A stretch of DNA of 64,000 bases from Georgenia faecalis (GTDB taxonomy: Bacteria; Actinomycetota; Actinomycetes; Actinomycetales; Actinomycetaceae), in the NCBI RefSeq assembly GCF_003710105.1, contig NZ_CP033325.1, forward strand, positions 2,418,001 through 2,482,000, read 5' to 3'. Below, piece after piece: positions 45,454 to 52,703 of the stretch (its first letter is position 1; every line of letters starts with the position of its first letter). Both the position numbers and the translations under genes were made by a program. Below the pieces are notes generated by a model, which ran no database searches, was not told the DNA's origin, and was given only the letters and a program-made list of their open reading frames with translations.

Positions 45454-45650
45454 GGCTGCTTCTTCGCACGGCTCGACAGGGCGATGCCCGCAAGCCCGAC
45501 GATGAGCGAGACGACGATGGCCGTCGACTGCGCCGGCCCTTCGAAGACGAAGAGCGAGAGGGTGATGAGGGCGAGGACGCCGATGAGGACCCACGCGAGC
45601 ATGTCGCCAGAACGATCCGCCGAGCGGGGGCCTGTCGTGTTGTCGTCCAT
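45450..45650 (-). CDS. Small two-segment membrane protein of the RiPP operon
   Basis: A 66-residue protein of unknown function. The first 16 residues are polar, then two hydrophobic stretches follow (about 17-35 and 42-60), and it ends in SRAKKQP. It lies between a hairpin and the ABC ATPase and overlaps the ATPase start by four bases. Its place and size fit a small immunity or transporter-helper protein, but I do not recognise a family. Confidence 0.7.
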   Translation of the reverse strand: MDDNTTGPRSADRSGDMLAWVLIGVLALITLSLFVFEGPAQSTAIVVSLIVGLAGIALSSRAKKQP

Positions 45651-45675
45651 GTGTTCTCTCCAGTTCGTGGTGGTT

Positions 45676-45707
45676 CCGCCGGGGGGACGGCGCCGTCCCC
45701 CCGGCGG
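45676..45707. terminator. Perfect hairpin between the precursor genes and the downstream operon
   Basis: CCGCCGGGGGGACGGC (45676-45691) and GCCGTCCCCCCGGCGG (45692-45707) form a 32-base perfect palindrome that folds into a GC-rich stem. It lies 25 bases downstream of the second precursor stop (45733, minus strand) and upstream of the 66-aa membrane gene (45650). This is a classic place for a partial terminator that makes precursor mRNA more abundant than mRNA for the export genes. A triple GCTGACGTG repeat follows at 45711-45731. Confidence 0.75.
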
Positions 45708-45732
45708 TAGTGCTGACGTGCTGACGTGCTGA

Positions 45733-45876
45733 CTACGTTGCGGCGGTCGCGGCCGAGAAGACGAGCGATGCGATCGAGATCTTCACGCCCTCCTGGAAAC
45801 CCGTCCACCACCCCAGTGCGTCCATCGGCTCGAGCTCCTGCATCCCGAGCTCCACGAGTGGTCCGTGCTCCTGCAT
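45733..45876 (-). CDS. Daptide-type RiPP precursor peptide A2
   Basis: A 47-residue peptide, found by direct reading because it is very short. It starts ATG at 45874-45876 with AAGGAGGTGAC before it. The leader PLVELGMQELEPMDA (residues 6-20) closely matches the one in the companion gene. The core begins near LGWWTGFQ (21-28), holds one Lys, contains no Cys, and ends SAATAAT with C-terminal Thr 47. Daptide precursors end in Thr, which the dehydrogenase, aminotransferase and methyltransferase convert to a dimethylated diamine. The stop is TAG at 45733-45735. Confidence 0.85.
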   Translation of the reverse strand: MQEHGPLVELGMQELEPMDALGWWTGFQEGVKISIASLVFSAATAAT

Positions 45877-45916
45877 GTCACCTCCTTCGGGTCAGTGGTC
45901 GTTCGTTGTCCGAGGA

Positions 45917-46090
45917 TCAGGTCGCGATGATGGTCGCGACGACGAGGGTCTTGTAGACGCTCGCGCCGGCGGCCGTGACGGCGGTCATGCCGCTGACGAC
46001 GCTGACGGCGGTCCCCCAGAACGGGGCGTCCATGGCCTCCAGCTCCTGCATCGCGAGCTCCACCACGGGCGCGTTCTTCTCCATCTCCAT
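45917..46090 (-). CDS. Daptide-type RiPP precursor peptide A1
   Basis: A 57-residue peptide, starting ATG at 46088-46090 after GGAGGTGACACAC, just five bases behind the dehydrogenase stop. The leader PVVELAMQELEAMDA (residues 8-22) repeats the pattern of the second precursor. The core begins near P23-F24-W25-G26, has three Ser and several Thr, one Lys, no Cys, and ends TLVVATIIAT with C-terminal Thr 57. A second ATG at 46082-46084 is possible but removes only two residues. It is not annotated by length-based gene finders. Confidence 0.87.
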   Translation of the reverse strand: MEMEKNAPVVELAMQELEAMDAPFWGTAVSVVSGMTAVTAAGASVYKTLVVATIIAT

Positions 46091-46095
46091 GTGTG

Positions 46096-47334
46096 TCACC
46101 TCCCCTCCGTGCCTCCGTGCGTGACGACCGCCGGGCGGCGGTCGACGTCGGACCCGGTGGGGGCCGGGGCCCCGGCCTCCCGGGTCACGGCAAGAACCAG
46201 GTCGGCGAGCTCCCGCTCGGCGAACCCGGCAAACATCGGTAGACCGGCACCCCAGGCGCGGTGCACGCGCCGGGCGACCGCGTCCACGTCCAGGTGGCGC
46301 ACTGCCGGGTCCCCGTGCAGCCCCAGCCGGCCCAGGAGTGCACGCACGCCCTCCACCGGGTCGGCCGGGAGCGCCACCCCGGTGGCCTCGGCGACGAACG
46401 CCCAGAGCTCCTCCAGCCGCCGGGCGGAGCCCCACCGCGGGTCGCCGACCTGCATCCGTGCGAGCACGACCGGCAGGACGGCGACGAGCACCGGGACCTT
46501 GCGCGCGCCCGTGCACGCGCAGATCTCGTTCGTCAGCGCCCACCACTTGACCGCATAGGGGGAGCGGCCCGAGACGAGGGCGTCCTGGTGGCTCAGCGCC
46601 CCGATGCGCAGCAGGTCGGCGCGCGCTCCGGGGGGAAGCGCGGCCCCCAGCACCGCGGTCTCGGCGACCAGCGGGGCGAGGACACCGAGCAGCGCCCGCG
46701 CGACGGCGTCCTCGACGGTCCGGGGCCGGGGGTCGCCCAGGCACGGCCCGAGGAGGCGGGCGAGGATCTCGACCACCCCCTCCGCCACGAGCGGCGCGGG
46801 CAGCCCGGAGGTCAGCGCCGGGTCGTGGAGGGCGAGGTCGGGCTGCAGCCCCTCCCCCACGACGAGGCGGCGTCGGCCCACGCCCGTGTGCACGGCGGCC
46901 TTGCTCACCTCGCTGCCGGTACCGATCGTCGTGGGCACCGCGGCCAGCGCTCGCGCCGCGCGGGGCAACGGGGGCAGGAGCACCATCGCGCTGCGGTGCG
47001 GCACCGACAGGTGCGGTCCGCAGTCCCCGGCGCCGAGCCGGACCGCGAGCTTTGCACTGTCGAGGACGGACCCGCCGCCGACGGCGACCACCGCGGCGTC
47101 CGCACGCATGCGGGCGCTCAGCTCGTCGGCGCCCTCCGTCGCTGCCTGGGACAGGACCACGGCCTCGGGGACCGACCGCACGACGGCCGCCAGGAGTCCC
47201 TCGACGGCCTCCTGGCCGCGCACGGCCGGGTCCACGACGACGTCGAGCCGGGGGGCGCGCGTGGCCGCCAGCCAGGCGAGGAGGTCGTCGGCGCGCACGA
47301 CGGTCCGCGTGATGCCCGAGGACCGCGCGATCAC
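46096..47334 (-). CDS. mpaC: Iron-ADH-like dehydrogenase of the daptide pathway (MpaC-like)
   Basis: A 412-aa protein with the fold of iron-containing alcohol dehydrogenases; the NAD motif VVAVGGGSVLDSAKLAVRLG is near residues 86-105 and ALAAVPTTIGTGSEVSKAAV follows. It would oxidise the C-terminal Thr to allow decarboxylation. Odd point: in the usual metal-ligand stretch, where a DxxxH appears, I read AEGVVEILARLL, and the later HG-N-like motif is also absent, so the metal site may be lost or rearranged. The GTG start at 47332-47334 overlaps the aminotransferase stop by four bases. It precedes the precursor gene. Confidence 0.75.
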   Translation of the reverse strand: MIARSSGITRTVVRADDLLAWLAATRAPRLDVVVDPAVRGQEAVEGLLAAVVRSVPEAVVLSQAATEGADELSARMRADAAVVAVGGGSVLDSAKLAVRLGAGDCGPHLSVPHRSAMVLLPPLPRAARALAAVPTTIGTGSEVSKAAVHTGVGRRRLVVGEGLQPDLALHDPALTSGLPAPLVAEGVVEILARLLGPCLGDPRPRTVEDAVARALLGVLAPLVAETAVLGAALPPGARADLLRIGALSHQDALVSGRSPYAVKWWALTNEICACTGARKVPVLVAVLPVVLARMQVGDPRWGSARRLEELWAFVAEATGVALPADPVEGVRALLGRLGLHGDPAVRHLDVDAVARRVHRAWGAGLPMFAGFAERELADLVLAVTREAGAPAPTGSDVDRRPAVVTHGGTEGR

Positions 47335-48647
47335 GGGGCCACCGCCACGAGGGCGGGCCGGAGCCCGGCGGGGCCCTCGCGCCGGGTCGCGTCGGCGTAC
47401 CGGTCGAGACCGCGCGCGACGGCGTCGACCAGCTCGTCGAGCTCGTCCTCGGTGTAGACGAGAGCGGGGAGGAGCTGGATGCCCGCGGGGCCCGGGTGGA
47501 CGACGGCGCCCTCGGCCCGCACCGCGCCGACCAGCGCGGGCACCTCGGCGTCGGGCAGCGCCGCCCCCTGCGGGGTGCGCACCCGGAGCGCGCGGAAGAG
47601 CCCGACGCCGGTGGTGCTCTCCAGGAGCGGGTGCGCCTCGACGAGCCGTGCCAGCCGCGCGTCCAGCGACGCCCCGAGGGCGTGGCCCCGGGCGATGGCG
47701 TCGAGGCGGGTGAACTCTGCGAGCGTGGCGAGGATGGCCGCGCACGTCGGGGGCGTGCCGGCCTGCGTCTCCGCGTGGGAGACGACCGCGCCGACGCCCT
47801 CGAGCGCCTCGGCGACCTCGGTCCCGAGCAGCACGGCCGCCGCGGCCATGGTCCCGTTCGTCAGGCCCTTGGACGTCACGAGCAGGTCGGGCTGCTCGCT
47901 CCATGCGGCCGAGGCGAAGAACGGTCCGGTGCGTCCGAACCCGGTGGCGACCTCGTCGGCGACGAGGAGGTATCCGTGGGTGCGCCGGTGCGCGAGCAGG
48001 CGATCGACGAACGCGCGCTCGAGCGGGAGCGCCCCGGTACCGAGCACGGGCTCGACGACGACGGCGGCGATCTGGTCACCCTGCCGCCGCATGAGCTCGT
48101 CGAGCTCGTCGATGCGGTTGGGGGTGACGTGCCGGACGTATCGCTGGTCCACGCGGTAGAGCGCCTGCCCGAGGTCGTCGCCGGTGAGCGCGAAGCTGCC
48201 GAAGGTGAGCCCGTGGTAGCTGGAGCGCAACCCGACCACGACGGCGCGCCGCGGCCTCCCGGCGACGAGCTGGTAGTGCCGCACGATCTTGGTGACCAGG
48301 TCATTGGCGGCACCGCCCGAGGTGGAGAACATGACCCGCTGGTAGTGCGCCGGCCCTGCCACCTCGACGAGGGCGTCGGCGGCGCGCCGGGCGTAGGCGT
48401 TCTCGTAGCGGAACACCCCGAGGTAGGACGCGTCCGTGAGGGCAGCGGCCGCCGCCTGGGTGATCGCCTCGTTGCCGTAGCCGAGCGGGGTGTTCCACAA
48501 CCCGCTGGTGCCGCACAGCCGCTCGGTGCCGTCGTCGTAGCGCACCCGGACACCGCGGGCACCGGTCGCGCAGAGGTCGGACCGGCCGTGGTCTGCGGGC
48601 GCCACGAGCGCGGGCCACAGCGCGGAGCGGCGGGACTGGTCGTTCAT
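47331..48647 (-). CDS. mpaD: Class III aminotransferase of the daptide pathway (MpaD-like)
   Basis: A 438-aa PLP enzyme. The conserved class III features are SYHGLTFGSFALTG near residue 145, the EPVLGTGALPLERAFVDRLLAHRRTHGYLLVADEVATGFGRTG segment, whose Asp binds the cofactor nitrogen, and the PLP lysine in LLVTSKGLTNG near 259. In daptide pathways this enzyme aminates the C-terminal ketone left after decarboxylation. The ATG at 48645-48647 is the first of the frame that gives the family length. It overlaps the ADH start by four bases. Confidence 0.82.
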   Translation of the reverse strand: MNDQSRRSALWPALVAPADHGRSDLCATGARGVRVRYDDGTERLCGTSGLWNTPLGYGNEAITQAAAAALTDASYLGVFRYENAYARRAADALVEVAGPAHYQRVMFSTSGGAANDLVTKIVRHYQLVAGRPRRAVVVGLRSSYHGLTFGSFALTGDDLGQALYRVDQRYVRHVTPNRIDELDELMRRQGDQIAAVVVEPVLGTGALPLERAFVDRLLAHRRTHGYLLVADEVATGFGRTGPFFASAAWSEQPDLLVTSKGLTNGTMAAAAVLLGTEVAEALEGVGAVVSHAETQAGTPPTCAAILATLAEFTRLDAIARGHALGASLDARLARLVEAHPLLESTTGVGLFRALRVRTPQGAALPDAEVPALVGAVRAEGAVVHPGPAGIQLLPALVYTEDELDELVDAVARGLDRYADATRREGPAGLRPALVAVAP

Positions 48648-48651
48648 CGGC

Positions 48652-49674
48652 CTAGCCCGCCACCGGGAGACCGGCCGCGCAGGCCGCGGGGAGCAGCGGG
48701 AAGCCGGCGTCGGCGAAGTACGTCGCGACGCGGTCGAGCTCCGCGGCGCCGAGGAGGTCGGCTGCGCCGTGACCGAGGACGAGGATCCGCTCGACGGTGA
48801 CGGCGAGCGGGTGGGCGATCTGGACGGTGCGCCCCGCGTCGCTGAGGTAGGCGTGGTGGGCGTCCCAGCAGAGCACCGGTGCGGGGGCACCCGGCCCGGC
48901 GGGCACCCCGTCGAGCGCCCCGTCGAGGCGGCCGCCGAATCCGGACGCCCGTGCGCTGTCGACACCGCGCGCCGCCAGCGCGCGCAGCACGCCGAGGGTC
49001 TTCACGTACTGACCGAGCCACGGCCGCTCGGTGAACGCCGCGGCACGCTCGTCGTCACTGACCGCGCGGCTCAGCGCCACCGCGCAGGGGGTCCCGGCGT
49101 CGTTCGCCGCGGCCCACCGCACGACGAGCGCGTCCAGGGGGTCGTCCGCCGTCCCCAGCGGCGCGCCCCACGGGCTCGTGGACACCTCGCCGTCGGCCCG
49201 GACCCAGAGCCGGTCCCCGGGGCCGCCACGGCCGGTCCATCCGCCGAGGGCCGGCTCGTCGGCCAGGAGCGTGGTGGGACCGGCGACGAGACCGGGGAAC
49301 CGCCCGGTGGTGAAGGCCTCGTCGGCGTCGGAGAGGTAGGCCTCGAGATCGGAGGTCTCCGTCACGCGCAGGAGCGTCGGTCCACCGACCGGGATGTACC
49401 GGCCGAGGGCATAGGGGACCACCTGCAGGGAGAACTCCCCGGCGACGAGGACCTCCCCGTAGGGCTCCTCGAGGGAGCCGTCGTAGCCCCAGGTGCCTTC
49501 CTGCCCGTCGGGGGTGTAGACGGTGGTGCCCTCACCGACGAGGCCCGCTGCCCGCAGCGCCTCCACCTGCCCCGGGACGGCGGTGACCACCACCCGGGCA
49601 CCGGTGCCGCCGGCGTCGCCGTGGGCCGTCCCCGACGCCCATCCGGCGAGGGTCTTCTTGTAGCTCTCCATCAT
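48652..49674 (-). CDS. Probable RiPP recognition protein of the daptide cluster (MpaB-like)
   Basis: A 340-aa protein with no recognised enzyme motif, mainly of mixed hydrophobic/polar character. Its position just upstream of the aminotransferase/ADH pair and its size match the daptide recognition protein, but I base this on location, not on homology. The first two codons are both ATG; the second (49669-49671) is better spaced from the GGAG upstream. It is the second gene of the operon, 24 bases after the LLM oxidoreductase. Other roles are possible. Confidence 0.55.
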   Translation of the reverse strand: MMESYKKTLAGWASGTAHGDAGGTGARVVVTAVPGQVEALRAAGLVGEGTTVYTPDGQEGTWGYDGSLEEPYGEVLVAGEFSLQVVPYALGRYIPVGGPTLLRVTETSDLEAYLSDADEAFTTGRFPGLVAGPTTLLADEPALGGWTGRGGPGDRLWVRADGEVSTSPWGAPLGTADDPLDALVVRWAAANDAGTPCAVALSRAVSDDERAAAFTERPWLGQYVKTLGVLRALAARGVDSARASGFGGRLDGALDGVPAGPGAPAPVLCWDAHHAYLSDAGRTVQIAHPLAVTVERILVLGHGAADLLGAAELDRVATYFADAGFPLLPAACAAGLPVAG

Positions 49675-49698
49675 CAGCTCCGTGGGTACTGGGGCGCC

Positions 49699-50709
49699 TC
49701 AGCGGGCGCCGATGGTCTCGGCACGGGTGGACGGCGCGGCGGGGCTCGCCGCGAGGGCCGCGAGGAGCACCTCGAGCTCCTCGACGGCGGCCTCGGCCCC
49801 CTCGACGTTGTAGATACCGGTGACGTTGAGGATGACCTCGTCCACCCCGGCGTCCCAGTACTGCTGCACCATCCCGGCCAGCTCGTCGACGTCCCCGCAG
49901 AGGAAGGCACCGCCCGCGACGATGGCCTTGGCCCCGGCGATGGGGTCGGCAGCGTCGACGGCGATCCCCGCCTTGCCGAGCATGTCGATGTAGTGCGGCG
50001 CCCGGGAGTGCGCGAAGTTGCTCGCCATCGCCAGCTTGAAGGGCTCGTGCTGGGGCCGGCGGCGGGCGATGGGGAGGATGGTGGCCAGCCGCGGCCGCGG
50101 CCGCCCGGCGCTCTGTGCCCCCTCCTCGAGAGCGGGCACGACGGTGTCCCGGAGGTAGGACGCGGGGGTGAGCCAGGTGATGGCCACGTCCGCAGTCTCC
50201 CCCGCGAGACGCGCCATGCGCGGGCGCAGGACGCCGAAGCCGAGCTCCACCGGGGGCGCCGGGCACTGCGCCAGACGCGCGTCACACCGGAAGGTCTCCG
50301 CCTCCGCGTGGACCTCGCCCCCGGCAAGGAGCTGGCGCACCGTGGTGATGTACTCCCGCATCGCGCCGAGCTGGCTGCGGTACGGCTCGCCGCGGACCCC
50401 CGTCTGGAACGACGTCCCCCCAGGGCCGAGCCCGAAGGTGACCGGCTGACCCGTCGCCAGAGCCAGTGACCTCGCCTCCATAGCGGCGTAGTACGGGTGC
50501 CGCAGCGGCGCCAGCGTGACGCCGATGCCGACGGGGACCCGCACGCCCGCACCGGCGAGGTAGGCAAAGCCCTGGTTGGTTTCGAGCAATGTCGACTGGC
50601 CCTGCCACAATGCCGCGCCCGGCACGCTCTGGACGATTGCCCCAAAGGGGAGCAATTGTTCCGGCCGACGCGGGACCAATGGCAGGAAGACGGAGACACG
50701 GCGTTGCAT
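49699..50709 (-). CDS. LLM-class flavin- or F420-dependent oxidoreductase of the RiPP operon
   Basis: A 336-aa luciferase-like monooxygenase fold. The barrel features are RVSVFLPLVPRRPEQLL at the N-terminus, VGIGVTLAPLRHPYYAAMEARSLALATGQPVTFGLGPGG near residues 60-95, and GFGVLRPRMARLAGETADVAITWL near 155. This fold uses FMN or F420. The cofactor cannot be told here. In class V lanthipeptides an LLM-like F420H2-dependent reductase converts dehydroalanine to D-Ala, so that role is plausible beside LanKC. The ATG at 50707-50709 is chosen because AAAGGG precedes it; a GTG at 50748 is an alternative. It is the first gene of the operon. Confidence 0.72.
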   Translation of the reverse strand: MQRRVSVFLPLVPRRPEQLLPFGAIVQSVPGAALWQGQSTLLETNQGFAYLAGAGVRVPVGIGVTLAPLRHPYYAAMEARSLALATGQPVTFGLGPGGTSFQTGVRGEPYRSQLGAMREYITTVRQLLAGGEVHAEAETFRCDARLAQCPAPPVELGFGVLRPRMARLAGETADVAITWLTPASYLRDTVVPALEEGAQSAGRPRPRLATILPIARRRPQHEPFKLAMASNFAHSRAPHYIDMLGKAGIAVDAADPIAGAKAIVAGGAFLCGDVDELAGMVQQYWDAGVDEVILNVTGIYNVEGAEAAVEELEVLLAALAASPAAPSTRAETIGAR

Positions 50710-50782
50710 CGGTGGCCCTTTCCCTGCGTCAGGAGGGGCCCCGCTCACCTGTGCTGGTGAGTTGCTCCGGCGCCTCGCGGCA

Positions 50783-50812
50783 TGTGTAGCGGGACGGCGA
50801 GTTGCTCGTCAA
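50783..50812 (-). promoter_or_regulatory. Probable promoter for the RiPP operon
   Basis: On the minus strand TTGACG (50807-50812) and TACACA (50783-50788), spaced 18 bases, match sigma-70-type -35 and -10 boxes. The predicted start of transcription is near 50776, about 67 bases ahead of the LLM start codon. It is the first promoter-like element upstream of the operon. Confidence 0.5.
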
Positions 50813-50858
50813 CACACGTAGCGCTGAATGCGGCGCTGTTATCCTTTCGGAGACCGTC

Positions 50859-50866
50859 GTCTAGAC
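50859..50866. promoter_or_regulatory. GTCTAGAC palindrome upstream of the RiPP operon
   Basis: GTCTAGAC is an 8-base perfect palindrome in the context CCGTCGTCTAGACAAACG. It matches the core of the DasR/GntR-type operator (TGGTCTAGACCA), about 155 bases upstream of the LLM gene and overlapping another weak -35-like TTGTCT. It may be an operator. No regulator is adjacent. Confidence 0.3.
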
Positions 50867-51202
50867 AAACGTATGCTGGCGGTTGACCGGGCGCCCTGCG
50901 CCCTGATAGCAGTGAGGTTTTGCCTCCGCGCCGGCGGCATTGTTTCAATACCCTTGGCTACGGCGTGCGCACCCTGCTGCCCTGCACCCGGGTGCGCGCA
51001 CGCCGGTCGTCCGTCCGGCGTGGGGGCGTGGGGGCGGGGGGGTCTCGCGGCCGGGTGAGGCGGCGGGCGCCGCCGAGGCATCGCCCGGTGACTGACGGGC
51101 CGGCCGGGGCGGCGGACAGCAGAGGTGGCACGGCCTGGCGAGCCGCTCGGCCGGGCAGCGCGTGACCGGGCGGCGCAGACCAGCGGCGACGGTGCCGCTC
51201 GG
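50867..51202. other. No gene in the gap before tRNA-Gly
   Basis: This GC-rich, 336-base stretch between the operon's control region and tRNA-Gly has no ORF with a plausible start and no recognised RNA. Open frames here are short shadows. It could hold upstream parts of the cluster's control region; I see nothing diagnostic. Confidence 0.6.
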
Positions 51203-51273
51203 AGCGGGTGACCGGGATCGAACCGGCACCATCTGCTTGGAAGGCAGAGGCTCTACCATTGAGCTACACCCGC
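51203..51273 (-). tRNA. tRNA-Gly(TCC)
   Basis: Minus-strand cloverleaf, 71 bases. The acceptor stem GCGGGTG pairs with CACCCGC, the D arm is AGCTCAATGGTAGAGC, the anticodon loop CTTCCAA carries TCC for glycine, and the T arm holds GGTTCGATCCC. The 3' CCA is not encoded. Confidence 0.95.
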
Positions 51274-51366
51274 GCGCACCGGCCACTGGGGCCGGAGCAA
51301 CGCCTCAGTGTAGCGCCCCGCGGGGTGTGAACCGCGCCCGCGACGCTGGCCTAGACTCGCGGGCGA

Positions 51367-51443
51367 CGGGGTGTAGCGCAGCTTGGTAGCGCATCCGCTT
51401 TGGGAGCGGAAGGCCGTGGGTTCGAATCCCGCCACCCCGACCA
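51367..51443 (+). tRNA. tRNA-Pro(TGG)
   Basis: Plus-strand cloverleaf with an encoded CCA end. The acceptor stem CGGGGTG pairs with CACCCCG, the anticodon loop TTTGGGA carries TGG for proline, and the T loop holds GGTTCGAATCC. Confidence 0.95.
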
Positions 51444-51620
51444 CTGTGCCCCTGGGCGCGCGAGCCCACGCAGCGCGCGTGCCCGCACGCAGGCGCGGCC
51501 CGATCGAGGGCCGGCGCAGCACCCGATGACCCTGGGCCGTGGGTCCGCGGGGGCCGCCGAGCGGCGTCAGCGCTTCTGCACGACCACCACGGGCAGGCCA
51601 GGAGCGTGAGGAACGACACA

Positions 51621-51652
51621 ACGGCCGCCCCCTCGGATGAGGTGGCGGCCGT
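51621..51652. terminator. Hairpin downstream of rpmF
   Basis: ACGGCCGCC (51621-51629) pairs with GGCGGCCGT (51644-51652); an inner CCTC/GAGG stem extends it. It lies 24 bases downstream of the rpmF stop (51676, minus strand) and so probably ends that transcript. Confidence 0.7.
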
Positions 51653-51675
51653 TCGTCAGGTGGAGCCGGCGAGGG

Positions 51676-51843
51676 TCAGTCCTCGACGAGCATCCCCTTC
51701 TGGTATGCCTTGGCCAGGCGCCGCGGCACCCGGATCTCACGGCCCTGGACGCGAACGGCGACGAGCTCGGTGAGCTGAGCCTTCCACTGGGACCGGCGAG
51801 AGCGGGTGTTGCTGCGGGACATCTTGCGCTTCGGAACTGCCAT
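51676..51843 (-). CDS. rpmF: 50S ribosomal protein L32
   Basis: A 55-residue ribosomal protein found by reading the minus strand. It begins [19 protein letters not shown], the L32 signature, and ends YQKGMLVED. It has no Cys, so it is the zinc-free form like the mycobacterial protein. The start ATG at 51841-51843 has AAAGGAGG upstream. It is a standalone gene between tRNA-Pro and the IMPACT-family gene. Confidence 0.95.
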   Translation of the reverse strand: MAVPKRKMSRSNTRSRRSQWKAQLTELVAVRVQGREIRVPRRLAKAYQKGMLVED

Positions 51844-51982
51844 GTGCCCTCACCCCTCCTTTCGTGGTCGGACGATTGCCGTCCCATATCTTGCCACGAC
51901 CCGGCCCCGGATGACGAACCTGGCCCCGTCCCGCACCTGTGAGATTGCCCGCCCCGCTCCCCCGGCCGGGATACTCGGGCCC

Positions 51983-52618
51983 ATGGCCGACCCGCGCACG
52001 CTCGCCCGCGGCGCCACGCTCACCCACGAGCTGGAGGTGCGCCGGTCCCGGTTCATCACGTGGGTGCGCCGGGCCGACGACGAGCCCGCCGCCCGCGCGC
52101 TCGTCACCGAGGCGCGCGCCGCCTACCCGGACGCGCGCCACCACTGCTCCGCGTTCGTCGTCCGGGTCCCGGGCGCGAACCTCGTCGAGCGCTCCTCCGA
52201 CGACGGCGAGCCGGCCGGTACCGCCGGGATGCCCATGCTCGAGGTGCTCCGGGGCAGCGGCCTCGTCGACGTCGCCGCCGTCGTCACGCGCTACTTCGGC
52301 GGCGTCAAGCTGGGGACCGGCGGGCTCGTGCGCGCCTACTCCGACGCGGTCCGCGAGGCCCTCGCCGCCGCTCCGGTCGTCGTGCTCGAGCGTTACGGGC
52401 TGTGGTCCGTCGACCTGCCGCACGCCGACGCAGGCCGCGTCGAGGCCGAGCTGCGGGGCCAGGGCGTCACCGTCCACCACGTCGCCTACGGCACCCAGGT
52501 GCGCCTCACGCTCGCCGCCGCCGACGGCGCCGCCCTGGGCTCGTCCCTCGCGGCGCTCACGGGCGGTGCCGCGACCGTGACGGAGGCCGGTTCCACGGTC
52601 GTCGAGCGCCCGGCATGA
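51983..52618 (+). CDS. IMPACT/YigZ family protein
   Basis: A 211-aa protein whose N-terminal UPF0029 (Impact) domain is clear: RSRFITWVRRADDEPAARAL, then HHCSAFVVR, the SSDDGEPAGTAGMPMLEVLRG motif and VTRYFGGVKLGTGGLVRAYSDAV. A second, DUF1949-like domain follows. In bacteria the function is unknown; the family is a translation-linked regulator in eukaryotes. The ATG at 51983 gives the usual start. The in-frame upstream extension is not supported. Confidence 0.9.
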   Translation: MADPRTLARGATLTHELEVRRSRFITWVRRADDEPAARALVTEARAAYPDARHHCSAFVVRVPGANLVERSSDDGEPAGTAGMPMLEVLRGSGLVDVAAVVTRYFGGVKLGTGGLVRAYSDAVREALAAAPVVVLERYGLWSVDLPHADAGRVEAELRGQGVTVHHVAYGTQVRLTLAAADGAALGSSLAALTGGAATVTEAGSTVVERPA

Positions 52619-52681
52619 GCCCGGGCGTCGCACGGGGCCGCGTTCGCCAACATCCACACACCGGGAAGTTGCGCTAGTTGC

Positions 52682-52703
52682 ACTAGAACAATAGTGTTGC
52701 CGC
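52682..52703 (+). promoter_or_regulatory. Promoter/operator region of the YtrA-type gene
   Basis: The stretch before the ATG holds ACTAGAACAATAGTG, a near-inverted repeat around AACAAT, and upstream TTGCGC and TTGCAC words. It lies immediately ahead of a GntR/YtrA-type gene with no Shine-Dalgarno, so the mRNA may be leaderless and the repressor may control itself. Confidence 0.4.

Noticed and set aside
50828..51619. Several short ORFs around the tRNA genes
   Set aside because: They overlap tRNA-Gly and tRNA-Pro or their flanks and lack Shine-Dalgarno sequences and homology.
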